Assembly: GCA_013396635.1 (NCBI GenBank)
Contig: WBMW01001607.1
Span: 186,001 to 250,000, forward strand
Origin: Penelope pileata
Lineage: Eukaryota > Chordata > Aves > Galliformes > Cracidae
Length of the DNA: 64,000 nt
Direction: 5' to 3'
Shown here: in pieces, positions 1 through 10,580 of the stretch
How the letters are laid out: each line of letters opens with the position of its first letter
How positions within the stretch are numbered: position 1 is the first letter of the stretch
Translations under genes and position numbers: made by a program
The notes under the pieces: model-generated
The model's database searches: none
Seen by the model: the letters and a program-made list of their open reading frames with translations, nothing else
What the model was told of the DNA's origin: nothing

Positions 1-839
1 AACCATATCAAAATGTTTTGTTACTTAAGAAATATATTCTATCACTTATAATATTTTGCTTATTAATATTATGCATCTGAAATCCTGTCAATCTAAAGGG
101 TTAGAGGCAAGAATTAGAAGCAATTATCTCTATGGACAAAAGTGATCATACATTCTCTTTTTAGAGCTTGTTCTCCTGAAAGAGAATTTTGCCACTAATT
201 CAAGCAGTATAAAATTTCTTTTAAGTTTTCACGTGAGAGGCTAGTTAAGGTTCATGTTATAGCTACTCATATTATCATCTTGATTTCAGATTTGGTTTAT
301 CAGGTTTGGGTTGCTTGTCTTCTACTGTATCTGAAAATCCAAAGCTAAAAATTCTCTGACAAATTACCAAACAGGGAAATGGTGATTCATTTTTAAATAT
401 ATAATAGTCCTGTGAAAACACAAAGACATGAAGACATCTTCATTCTCCCCGTCCCTTCATGTATTTGCTTGTTCGTCTGTAAGAACGGCTGAATATTTAT
501 TACTGCCGCTTAAAGCTGCTTTCCACAAGCTCTCAGTGCAGATTCAGTTTCTTATATATTGAAGGACAGGAAAAATCATACTCAGTGGGAAAAGAAAATG
601 AACGGGCACTCATTGTTGGCCTAGATCTAGGGCCTAAAGTGCCTCCAGACCTTACTCCTAACCTTAAAACAAAAGGAAACTCTTTCAAGGACAAACTAAA
701 TCCTTTGGAAAAAATGAGGACAAAATCTTGAACTCAGGACTTGATCTATAGGTCTATGCATGAAACTGATAGCAAGTGTACTCAGGTGTTCATGAACTCC
801 TTTGAAGGAGCTACCTTACTCTGATTTTTTGTTTGCTTC
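1..839. other. Unique AT-rich DNA, nothing recognised
   Basis: I see no repeat family, long open frame or RNA gene. The sequence is AT-rich and typical of avian intergenic or intronic DNA. Confidence 0.6.
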
Positions 840-861
840 GTTAAGATAAGAAGTCTGTTGA

Positions 862-1219
862 AACTAACTCCAACCTCATCTCCTTCTATGACTGGGTGAT
901 CAGACTGGTAGATAAGGGAAAGGCTGTTGATGTAGTCTATCTAGACTTCAGCAAAGCCTTTGACACAGTCTCCCACACTATTCTCCTGGGGAAACCGGCA
1001 GCCCGTGGCCTGGACAGGTACACTCTTCTCTGGGTAAAAAACTGGCTAGAGGGCTGTGCCCAGCAGGTAGTGGTTAATGGAGTTAAGTCCAGCTGGCATC
1101 TCGTTAGAAGTGGTGTCCCACAGGGGCCGGTACTGGGGCCCATCTTGTTTAATATCTTTATTGATGACCTAGACGAGGGGATTGAGTGTACCCTCAGTAA
1201 GTTTTCAGATGACACCAAG
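862..1219 (+). pseudogene. CR1 reverse transcriptase fragment (palm domain)
   Basis: This is the central part of the CR1 ORF2 polymerase. In an active element ORF2 nicks the target DNA and reverse-transcribes the element's RNA there. Visible motifs in order are LDFSKAFDTVSH (RT block with the first catalytic aspartate), VPQGPVLGP (the PQG block) and FSDDTK. The last corresponds to the catalytic FADD box, with the alanine changed to serine. There is no start codon of its own, the N-terminal endonuclease is absent and the frame ends at the N just after DDTK. It is a dead fragment. Confidence 0.85.
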
Positions 1220-1220
1220 N
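1220..1220. other. Single N at a ~0.47 kb CR1 discontinuity
   Basis: One undetermined base separates SDDTK from ERLRELG. Compared with the uninterrupted copy at 56958-57629 (residues 50 and 208 of that frame), about 157 codons, or 470 bp, are missing. The frame also changes across the N. This looks like an assembly gap reduced to a single N. Confidence 0.7.
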
Positions 1221-1221
1221 G

Positions 1222-1539
1222 GAGCGGCTGAGGGAGCTGGGATTGTTTAGTCTGGAGAAGAGGAGACTCAGGGGAGACCTCATCGCACTCTACAACTTCC
1301 TGAAGGGAGGTTGTGGTGAGGAGGGGGTCGGCCTCTTCTCCCAGATAACTAATGACAGGACGAGAGGGAATGGCCACAAGTTGCGCCAGGGTAAATTTAG
1401 ACTGGATATGAGGAAAAACCTTTTCTCTGAAAGAGTGGTCAGGCACTGGAATGGCCTGCCTAGGGAGGTGGTGGAGTCGCCGTCCCTGCTGGTGTTCAAG
1501 AAGCGTCTGGATGAGGTGCTGCGAGATACGATTTCATAG
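1222..1539 (+). pseudogene. CR1 ORF2 C-terminal fragment
   Basis: The frame reads ERLRELGLFSLEKRRLRGD, then LKGGCGEEGVGLFSQITND, RTRGNGHKLRQGKFRLD, and a tail around NGLPREVVESPSLLVFKKRLD. This is the well-conserved end of CR1 ORF2, downstream of the polymerase palm. It stops at TAG (1537-1539) and is followed by the short CR1 3' untranslated region. It is in a different frame from the fragment before the N. Confidence 0.85.
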
Positions 1540-3481
1540 CTTAGTAGGTAGTAACGGTGATAGGAGGATGGTTGGACTAGATGATCTTGTAGGTCCTTTC
1601 CAACCTAGTGATTCTATGATTCTAATATTTATCTCAGTTCTTTACTATTACTAGTTATCTCAGAATTCCCTCTCAAGCACCTTGTTTCCTGGCATTGTGG
1701 CCTACCTTATTCCACGACAACTAGAGCATGAAAAGTTCCGATTGAATATGCAAAACTAACTTATCAACGTATCAACAGCAAAAAAAATCTGGTTCAAGTT
1801 TTGATTAAACACATAGTGATAGATAAACTGTATGCAAATAATTTAACAAATTGTTAATAAATCCTTAGGCTCAATTAGTTAGCAACTGTAACCAGGTAGC
1901 TACAATAAATATTAATGTTATCTGTATATATACATTCAATAGACACTTCTGTCTTAAAACTACTACCATATGATTTTTTTTTTATCTCATAAAAAGAAAA
2001 AAAAGCAAATAATTTAATTGCATTCAAACTTCAGCAATAAAACTTTCTTCTCTGCTCCAAGCTTTTAGAGTCAAATGCAATAGGCTAGAGCCCATGGTAA
2101 TCAGCTAAGTTTTCCCGCTGTCATTATTGTGTACACAGTCTTTACACATTAAGGTCACAGTTCTTAAATAAAATTTGCAAGTTGCAAATGTCTAGTTATG
2201 AATTCATGAGCTGCAAATGTGCAGTCATAAAATTTACCAGTCATACAGCTCAACATTTACAATGCGTGTATCTGAGATCTATGAAGTTGTGCAGTAGTCG
2301 CAAGCAGATGATGTCACATGCCAACTTCATGTTATGTTGGACTTCTTGTTTTAAAGCCACAGCTGCTTTATCTTTGAGAAGGTATCTTTTGGAGATGGAG
2401 AGCAGAACAGCAGAAGACGAGAAGGTTTCTTAAGATATTAGGATATAAACATAAGCAGAGGTGTATTTTTTTGCTATATTATCTTTTACCTTTTTAATCT
2501 CTTAATATCTGTTTTTATTTTACCATCATTATCTTTACAAAAATATGAAAAATCACTCTAAAAAAAAATTCTATACTTCTCTAGTATCTGATCTCCAAAA
2601 TTCCTGGTCCTGGTAACACTAACAACCAGCAAATCTAATGGTTCACATACCTTACTATTTGACCAAGTGATAAGAGAGAAAGGTGTGTAGTTTCTTTCAT
2701 TATAATATTCCCTCAGGCTGGTCCATAAGATTTTAACACACCATATGTACTGATTGATACAAGTGTTCTTTCAATCTTACCTTCTTTCCAGTGCTACTAT
2801 AGTCACTAAAAGCTGTTTGTCAAACACTTCATTCATCCTTTTTAATACTAAACCTGCGACATTTTACTACTGTTCCATTTAATGCCTGAAGAGGAGAGTT
2901 TTCCAGACCAGAAAAGTTGAAGTCTTTCAGAAAAGAAAAACATGAAGTATAAGCTTCCCTCTTGGAAAGTTGAAGAGGACAGTATGTGGCAATAAAACCC
3001 TTTACTTATTGTTCTGTTTTCAGAGGTGGCCATGCAATTGCAGAACTGCCTCAACAACCTGGTCCTTATTGTGACTTCTCGTTTTTTATCTGATTTTCTA
3101 TATTTTTATTTTAGAAGTATCTTCTAGACGTTCCCGTGCTCAAATACTGAAAGTTAAAATATTATTTGTGCTTTGATATTCACCTTCTGAAACATTTAGG
3201 TTTCTTAACTTATATAATACAAAAATAGAGACATATTTGGAAAAACAAATAAGCCATTTTTAAAAATACATTTATACTGGTAAATACATATTATATGTAC
3301 AAAAATATATTCTTCTATGCATGTATGAAATACATAACATTTTTTTCCTAGGATTCCATTCAGAGTAACATGGTAATAGAGAAATGGTGCTTTTACTTAC
3401 ACTAGGTAGGGACAGTCCTAATGTTTGATAGATTCTTATGTCCACTCTTGTGAAAATATTGTTGAAGTTATGATACATTAA

Positions 3482-3700
3482 AGTGTACAGACAGGAGCCA
3501 CACTGCTGTCTGCCTCAGCGCCTATCCTGCAGAAAAGAGCTGTGATCCGCCCAGGCAAAGACCACCTGTGGACAGTGCCCAACCTGGTGAACCTGCAACT
3601 CTGCCTTTCCACTCCAAGTTCTATTCCCTATACTTGCAAATTTTCATATATCTTGTATACTGTTTTTAAGATGACTACTTCCATTCTCACAAGCTTCTAA
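3482..3700 (+). other. GC-richer patch with an open frame lacking a start codon
   Basis: A short GC-richer island in AT-rich DNA. A plus-strand frame is open from after a TAA at 3479-3481 to a TAA at about 3698, roughly 70 codons, with no initial methionine. A GT after ...CCCAACCTG and an AG after CCTATCCTGC could act as splice signals, but I recognise no protein family. It could be an old repeat, a noncoding-RNA exon or chance. Confidence 0.12.
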
Positions 3701-6497
3701 GTAACTCCCTAGATACTGTTCAATCCTGCCGACATGTATCTTCCCCTGTAAAGTAACACTAATTTGGCATGACAAAGACTCTCGCAGACGCAGTGGGAAG
3801 TCCCTACTTTCCACTTTTTATTCACCCCCATTATTTTTTGCCCCTTTCTCTAAATCGGTCTATTGGTCATATTCATCACTTAATTCAAAGCCCTGCGGGC
3901 TTTGTTATAAAATCCCATGTGGTTTCAGACAACTCCCTATAAACATCCACTAAAGTGACTCACCTTCATTTTTTATATCTCCTCTTAGTAGACTGCTTTC
4001 CTATGATAGCTAAGAAAAAGCTAACACAGCTTTTGATGTGCTCAGATCACTCATACTGATCAATATTTTCTCACTATCTCACTTCTCTTGTTGATATCTC
4101 ATCTGCTGCCTTTTATGTTATATTTGTAAGCTTTATGGGGGAAAAAATGCTTTTTTTCCTGTGTCTTCCAGTGTCAAAACAGCATTATTCTGGTCTGTGT
4201 TTTGAGTTCCAAGCTATACAGACATATCAACTGCAATATCTCATGAAAAATGCTGTTCACTGAAAGGGTGTTCATTCAGGGAGTGCTCCACTATGTAAGG
4301 GAATTGTGTGCTCCCATAATGCATCCTTCAGAAAGGAATAGGGCCATTCCAAAAGTCACGCACAAAAAAAGGAACTGCGCGTGAATGAACACTAAGCAAT
4401 TATCACAGAACCGGTGGTACAAATAAATCTGAGGAACAGATAGTGTAAATCTCTCAGTTCTTTCAAACAACATTGTGAGGAATAGTAACAGATACTACGT
4501 GATTTTTTGTAAAAAGCTAAAAATATTATATGCCTCTCTGCAATGGTAGAGGAGTATGAAAGGCTCAAGATTTCTTCATGCTTTGCATATCCTAAGCGTA
4601 GGTCTTCATTACTCACTCTTCCCTGTTTGAATCTGGAAGTATTTAATATAGGAGAAAGAATATATAGGAAAATATAAAGTAAGAGTTGAACAGGCTTCAG
4701 AACAACACTACTGTTATTTTGAGAAACAACATTTTGTCTTTACAAAGGAATGCAGTTACCTAGGTACCTGTAAAACTAACCAGTCATTCACATGCTAAAA
4801 TCCTGCCAGATGGAATGACAACCATTGTTCCATAGAGCCACCACTCAGTTTGAGGAAAAGTCATTACATGATACTGTACGTGCAACCACAAAGCAAAAGG
4901 AGAGCTACATCCTCATGGAAGCAGTACACTTCACTGTCTTCCATTGCCCAGGTCTCCAGGTGCAACTCTCCCTTCTTTCTCCAGATACACATGTATCACT
5001 TGAAGCCATTAGGGATAGAGATATCTGCACAATATGTAACCCCCTCAGCTCAACCTAATAGCTCTACCTATTATTGCTTTGTGGATTTTCTTTTTGCATG
5101 GTCTGTCCTACAAATTCACAAAATCTTTATCCCTAGCCTCCAGAGCTTTCAATTGTCTTGGTAAAGCCCCCTCAGATCTTCTCAACTCTGGAATTACTTT
5201 GAGCATGACTTTTCTTTCAAATTCAAATCTACAGTTACTGTCATAGGTTTCCTATTCTAATATTCCCTCTCCTTTTTGCAATACTATTTTTTTTTTTTTT
5301 TGAAATACATTCTCCTCAGTACTTTGTGGAGGGCTCTTGTACCCTTGTGCAGAGAGTGGCAACCTCATTCACAAACACAGTTGCAGCTGTCATCAGATCA
5401 CTTATCTAGCATCTTGTTTCTGGTTTGACCTAAAAAACAGTCGTTCTGTGAAGAAATACTTTTAAAATACTTATTTGCATAGAATAGAAGCAAAAAATTA
5501 AAGAAAAATCTGAAACTCTGTTGAGAAGTCTCGCTACACTGAATATATAGATTTGCCTCTTTATGTATATTAAGGCTTATTGAGAATGAAGCATTGTGAA
5601 AGTTGACAAAGAAAAATCCCACAAAATTGTTAGTTTTCTAAAGAATGTGACAATATGAAATTACTTTTAAAATTGGAATAGAAATAATATCTGAAACTCT
5701 GCAATAAAGTTAAAAGCCAGAGAGTCTCTAATTTACTCAACATGTTGAAACACTTATAGAAACATATCTGATCTAAGTGTATTGCCTCATGAAGGATTTG
5801 TTGAATTAATTTACTCTTTCTCATCTTGCAAACACTACTTAAAGCTCTAGAGTGAACCTCCTCTTAATTTTTATCTGGCTTATAATGAATATTCACAGAT
5901 TAAATCAGCAAAAGTAGTAGTAAATAACAAGCAGAGAAGAACTGCAGATTTTCCACTGTGATTTTAATTGAAAATATGCGTTTACATCTATAGCATCTTT
6001 TATAGAAGAAAAAAGTATAAAACCTGGATTTGGATGAAATCTCACCTTTAAAGAAATAGAGAAAATCTAATGATACAAAAAGACTGAGATGTTGGATGAG
6101 GCCTGGTTTACTGTATCTTCTCTAATAACCACTGGATTATTTGGGACAGACATGGTAGGGATCATTTGACACGTACTGCATAATGTGATACCTCAGAGCA
6201 CACACAGAAGCCCAGGTCAAGGACTCCTTGGTGCATTATTCACTAGCCTCAGGAGTGAATTTCTGTCATGGAAAACCAACACAGAAGCTCTTCTTGCTTT
6301 CATTAAACCCAGGGATGCAATGAGGAAGGCTTACTTTTCCTAGAAATTAGGAGTAAGAAGTGATCAAAACTGTAGGAAATCACTTTGTGAGGGCAAGGAG
6401 AAGGGGGAAAATGCAATAGCATCTATTTACAGGAAATACAATCACTTCCATAATGTACCACAACACATTTAAGACTTGAGAGCTCAATAAAGGAGTT

Positions 6498-6785
6498 TCA
6501 CGTATGCAGAGAAGCTGAGCAGCTGCTCTGCAGGAGCCTTGGCTCTTTCACTTCCAAGGTGAAGCACGGGGCCACAGTGGCGCACGAGAGGGATGCCATT
6601 GCCAGCACAAGTAAGCTTTTTGTGAAACCATACACTGTATGGCTGAACAGTGCAGCACAGTGCCTGACTTCATTATTTCTGAGATGTAGGGCTTTGCTGA
6701 TGTAACTGTCTTGTTTAGAAGGCTCAGCTACCTTCGACATGCTCCACTGTCTGTCCAGAGCTGGTTTCAGAGACATGAACTTCAT
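6498..6785 (-). other. Open frame of 95 codons, unlikely gene
   Basis: A minus-strand ATG-initiated frame of 95 codons in a GC-richer patch. The plus strand is also open here for about 70 codons and has a donor-like CAAGTAAGC near 6608. I recognise no domain, signal peptide or family. Both strands being open in a GC-richer patch is expected by chance, so I do not call a gene. Confidence 0.1.
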
Positions 6786-6840
6786 GCTCTGGACAAGAAA
6801 AACTACACTTAGATATAAATGTTAATTTATGGAATACCCT

Positions 6841-7112
6841 AGAATCATAGAATCCTTAGAGTTGGGATGGACCTTTAAAGGTCATCTAATACAACTCCCC
6901 TGCAAGGTACATATCAGCTAGATTAGGTTGCTCAGAGCCCCATCCAGCCTGACCTTGAACATCTCCAGAGACAGAGCTTCCACCACAGCTTCCACCTGTT
7001 CCAGTGCTTCATCACCCTTATCGTAAAAAATTCTTTATATCAAATATAAATCTTCCCTCTCTTGGTTTGAAACCATTTCCCCTTGTTCTATCATAACAGA
7101 TACCTTGTAGAG
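6841..7112 (-). mobile_element. CR1 LINE 3' fragment
   Basis: The CR1 3' end in reverse orientation. It begins AGAATCATAGAATCC and continues through the familiar blocks TTGGGATGGACCTTTAAAGG, CATCCAGCCTGACCTTGAA and CCAGTGCTTCATCACCCTTA. It is clearly diverged from the other copies, with many substitutions and an AT-rich stretch near 7025-7050, so it is an older insertion. The 5' side stops near 7112. Confidence 0.9.
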
Positions 7113-10100
7113 ACCTTGCATGATGCCACTATATGCGTGCTTATTCACATGAACCTAAAATATTAATACATGCTGGAAACACCTTTGTTTCACTTTGTTT
7201 TGTGCAAAAACTTACTGACAGTCACTATTGGTGCACAGACTTCTAGCACTCAACATTTCACTTTGATTTTGTAAAACAAGTCTGAAACTAAAATATCTTT
7301 TTTTTTTATCTAGTTGTCTGTTGTCCATGCACATTAGTCATTTCTGCACATAAATCAGCAGGATTCCCCAGTCTTTCATGAACCTTCCAGATACGGAGAC
7401 AGTTGGGCACTTCACACCACTACCATACGGATCAGATCATGATGCTCAAGTTTAACCTCTAGATTTTGGTCTCTAATGTAGAGCATCAAAAACTTTCTGT
7501 CAGCAACAACCCCTTTACCAGCACATATTTCCAAAATTATTTTTAGATATACGGACTTTTGATCCTTGTAGGTGTGAAACTTATATTCACAGTTTGGGAA
7601 TACTGCTTTCTAATTATAATGCTCTATTTAATTTTCCCACATGAATGACATGAATAAAACAAAATAAAAATCAGCACATTTCCTAAGCTATTAGGTGAAA
7701 ATGGGCTTCTTGCATCCAAGCAGAAAAGGCACAGGTTTTTACCATAATTAACTAAGAGTTAAATAACCTTGAGATTTTCACAAACTCTATGCAATGCAGA
7801 ATGACAATATAATTAAAATCTTGTGATGTGTGATTTGTACAGACTGCACTGAGACCTGTAACCAGATTAACTACATGACTTGCACACACTGCCTGCAATG
7901 AGTTATATCACTCTAAATAATTACAGGAATTAAGTTCTAACCCAGGCTGTCTACAAAATATATTGGCTCTGACCGGATTAAGTACTGAAATTAATCGATT
8001 TACACTGACTAAGCCCACAAAGTGAAAGTCCCTTGCAATATATAATAAACGTGAACATACTGTAAGGAGTAGAACCCAGTCACAGCTCAATCTTAGTTAA
8101 ATGGTCTGGCATGCTCTACCATATTTTAACCTGTGTAAAATGGCATGACCTCATTTGTTTAAACAATGGTTCTCTCATACTGCTTAAATATGATTTTGTA
8201 CAGTCTAGATGAAATGTAAACATAAAGAATAGCCTAGTCAGCCAAATTTAAACCCCTTATTTGCTTCTGGTCCCACAACACAGGAGATTTGGAGAAGAAC
8301 AAAGCACTGAGTAGCAAGTCTAAGGGCAGTCTGCACTGGACAGGGTTAGTCCTTACCAGAGTGGATGCTGTCATTTTTCCCACTTATCCTGGCATCCAGA
8401 TACAGTATAAACGTCATGCAAGAGTTAGATTCTTGAATAATTCTTGGAGCACCACAAGTACTAGACAATATCAACCTTAGCTGAATTAAACCTTGCTTTG
8501 AAAAGTACAGATCAACACAAAAGTGGGCTAAAAAACACCAAAAAATTAGCTTTCTCTTCAGGAATTTATGCTGAGTACACACTTAATTTCACCCTTGTGC
8601 TAATTTCATGCAACAAAGAGGGATTTTAAAAACCGACGAACATCTACCAAGAGTTCTGCCCGTCACCCTAAGTAAAGGGAATGTTAGAAAATGACATTCA
8701 ACTGAAAAGGTGGCATGTAGGAAAACAGAAGAGTATATAACAAGTTTGTGAAAACTAAAGCTGATTTTATGCTTGTAGTATAGATGAAGGTACACAAATG
8801 CTGCTGGTGAAGATCCCAGATTATCACGTTAGTTTCATGAGAAAACCAGGAAATATTTCCTGTTTATAAAATTTTCTACAAACCTGAAAGCAGACCAGAT
8901 TTCCTCACTCACACAACTAATGAAAGGCGAGGTCTTGGATATCCCAGCTGCCACTACGCACGTTCTCATTCACCATGACAGTCTGTTCAAACACAGTAGT
9001 CTACTCTGACATAGTAAAAGCTTTCTAGTCTCACATAACCATTTTCCTTTGAGGAAATTACACACACACATATGAAATGGAAAACAAAATGAGTGAATTG
9101 ATTACAGTAAAATAAGCATTTAGTTTCCTTCTAACACTAAGAACTTGACTAAAGGTGAGAGAAGAAGCTGATAGGTTGAAAGACAAGGAAATGATAGTGT
9201 TGTTTGCTGGAGATGTTCATTTTGTTATATACAAAAAGAAATAAAGAAGTCTGGGCCTTGGCAACAAAAAAGAGTAGAAAACAGAATAAACTGCCAGATA
9301 TGGAAGCTTGTGTCAAACTCTTTTAGCCTATCTTTATCACCAGTCCCACACCACAGTGTAATAAAAAGCCTCAAACACAGGTATAAATCACAGAAAGGCA
9401 AACTGTCAACTGTTATACTGTTAAGCTAAGCATATGCCAAGGCAAAACTGAATTATGCCTAGATACTTAGACTAAAGTCACCGAAGAGTCTACATTAGAA
9501 AGGGGAAGCTTTGAAATGAGGAGAGAAAAAAGTCAAATTAGTTTCAGGAGAATTTCTGAGCTGCATAAAAACTAAAGTTTCATACAAAGTACTTTCTTTG
9601 TTTACAACTTCATATACCATAATAGTCAAGGCACCTACAATTTACATGCATATTCATCCCACAGAGCTATCACATTTCTTCCTAAAGGTAGAAAGTTTGA
9701 ACCTTGACAACTTCTTCAGTAACTTTGACTTGCTATGCCTTTGTTTCTTTCATTATTCATATATTATCCTTTTTCTATCTTTTTTTTTTTCTTGGTATAC
9801 CCATCTCACAAACCATGAAAATAGTTCATCACAATTAGGTTTCTCACTTGTCTCTACTGATCAGCTCTTTATCATTGCTGGAAGAAATAAAGGTTTATTA
9901 TAGAAAAAAAGACCTACAAAAACGCTCCACTGAAGGCAGCCGTTCTTCCCTATAGGAGTTCATCTGACCTACTACGACTGTTTCAGGCAAAACTGGTGAG
10001 TGGAAAGACTGAAGAACAAAGGTGTATTCAAAGCAAACTTTTCTACATCGTCAATATTTAGAAACAGGAAAGTCTGCAGACTCCATTTACTCCAACTAAT

Positions 10101-10200
10101 CTAATTTGGCAACAGGAACGAACCTCTGGCAGTTGTATCACAGCTTCTTGCTGTGTTTAAGATGATATCAGTTCTGTTCCTAATATTCTCACAGACTCCT
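7113..10200. other. Unique AT-rich DNA
   Basis: No recognised repeat family, exon or RNA gene. There are short CA and T runs only (about 9060-9070, 9780-9790). Confidence 0.5.
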
Positions 10201-10335
10201 AAGTTGTTCTAGGTGTCTCAATTTCTTACCTCTTAAGTGAAGGTAATAATATTCATGATATTTCACAGAGGTTTTAAATGACTTGTGAAACTTTGTGAGC
10301 TTTAAAAATAATGTCAAATAAACACAATAAGCAAT
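10201..10335 (+). mobile_element. Ancient MIR/L2-type 3' tail (tentative)
   Basis: The order of landmarks resembles the 3' half of MIR and L2 elements: a TCTCAATTTC block, then AAGGTAATAATATTCATGATA, then TTTCACAGAGG, then GTGAAACTTTGTGAGCTTTAAAA and an AT-rich end. These elements predate the split of birds and mammals and survive as badly decayed copies. Identity by eye is modest, so both family and limits are uncertain. Confidence 0.4.
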
Positions 10336-10440
10336 TTTCCACTAGGGATTTCACCTCATGGAAGAAGAAGAATCAAACCCACTAGTAATAACAAAAAGGA
10401 GTGTGAAATGAAACCTACTGAGATCATAACTCAGTAATCA

Positions 10441-10580
10441 CAGTAATCATTTGAATTGGAAGGGACCTTTACAGATCACCTGGTCCAACTCCCCTGCAAA
10501 GTACAGAGACATCTACAGCTAGATCATGTTGTTCAGAGTCCCATCCAGTCTGGTCTTGAATGTCTCCAGGGACAGGGCAC
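10441..10580 (-). mobile_element. CR1 LINE 3' fragment (short)
   Basis: About 140 bp of CR1 3' end in reverse orientation: ATTTGAATTGGAAGGGACC, then CCAACTCCCCTGCAAAGTAC, CAGCTAGATCATGTTGTTC and GTCTCCAGGGACAGGGCAC. It breaks off abruptly at 10580 into unrelated sequence, a strong 5' truncation. Confidence 0.9.

Larger units (their letters stand above)
840..1623 (+). mobile_element. CR1 LINE, 5'-truncated, with internal gap
   Basis: A non-LTR retrotransposon of the CR1 family, lying in plus orientation. It starts inside the reverse transcriptase (the frame reads about SNLISFYD from about 870) and runs to the CR1 3' end at 1613-1623, where GATTCTATGATTCT is the family's octamer-repeat tail. 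CR1 copies are nearly always truncated at the 5' end and lack clear target-site duplications, as here. The reverse transcriptase reads VYLDFSKAFDTVSH, then VPQGPVLGPILFNIF, then SDDTK. It then jumps at the N (1220) straight to ERLRELGLFSLEKRR, omitting about 157 codons that the CR1 copy at 56.6-57.6 kb retains. The left boundary is approximate. Confidence 0.9.
1624..6840. other. Unique AT-rich DNA
   Basis: No transposon, RNA gene or supported exon was recognised. There are short homopolymer runs (for example T runs at about 1973-1982 and 5287-5302). Two locally GC-richer patches, near 3485-3615 and 6498-6785, are listed separately. Confidence 0.5.

Noticed and set aside
937..1446. 169-codon minus-strand frame
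   Set aside because: Antisense shadow of the plus-strand CR1 reverse transcriptase, running through the N.
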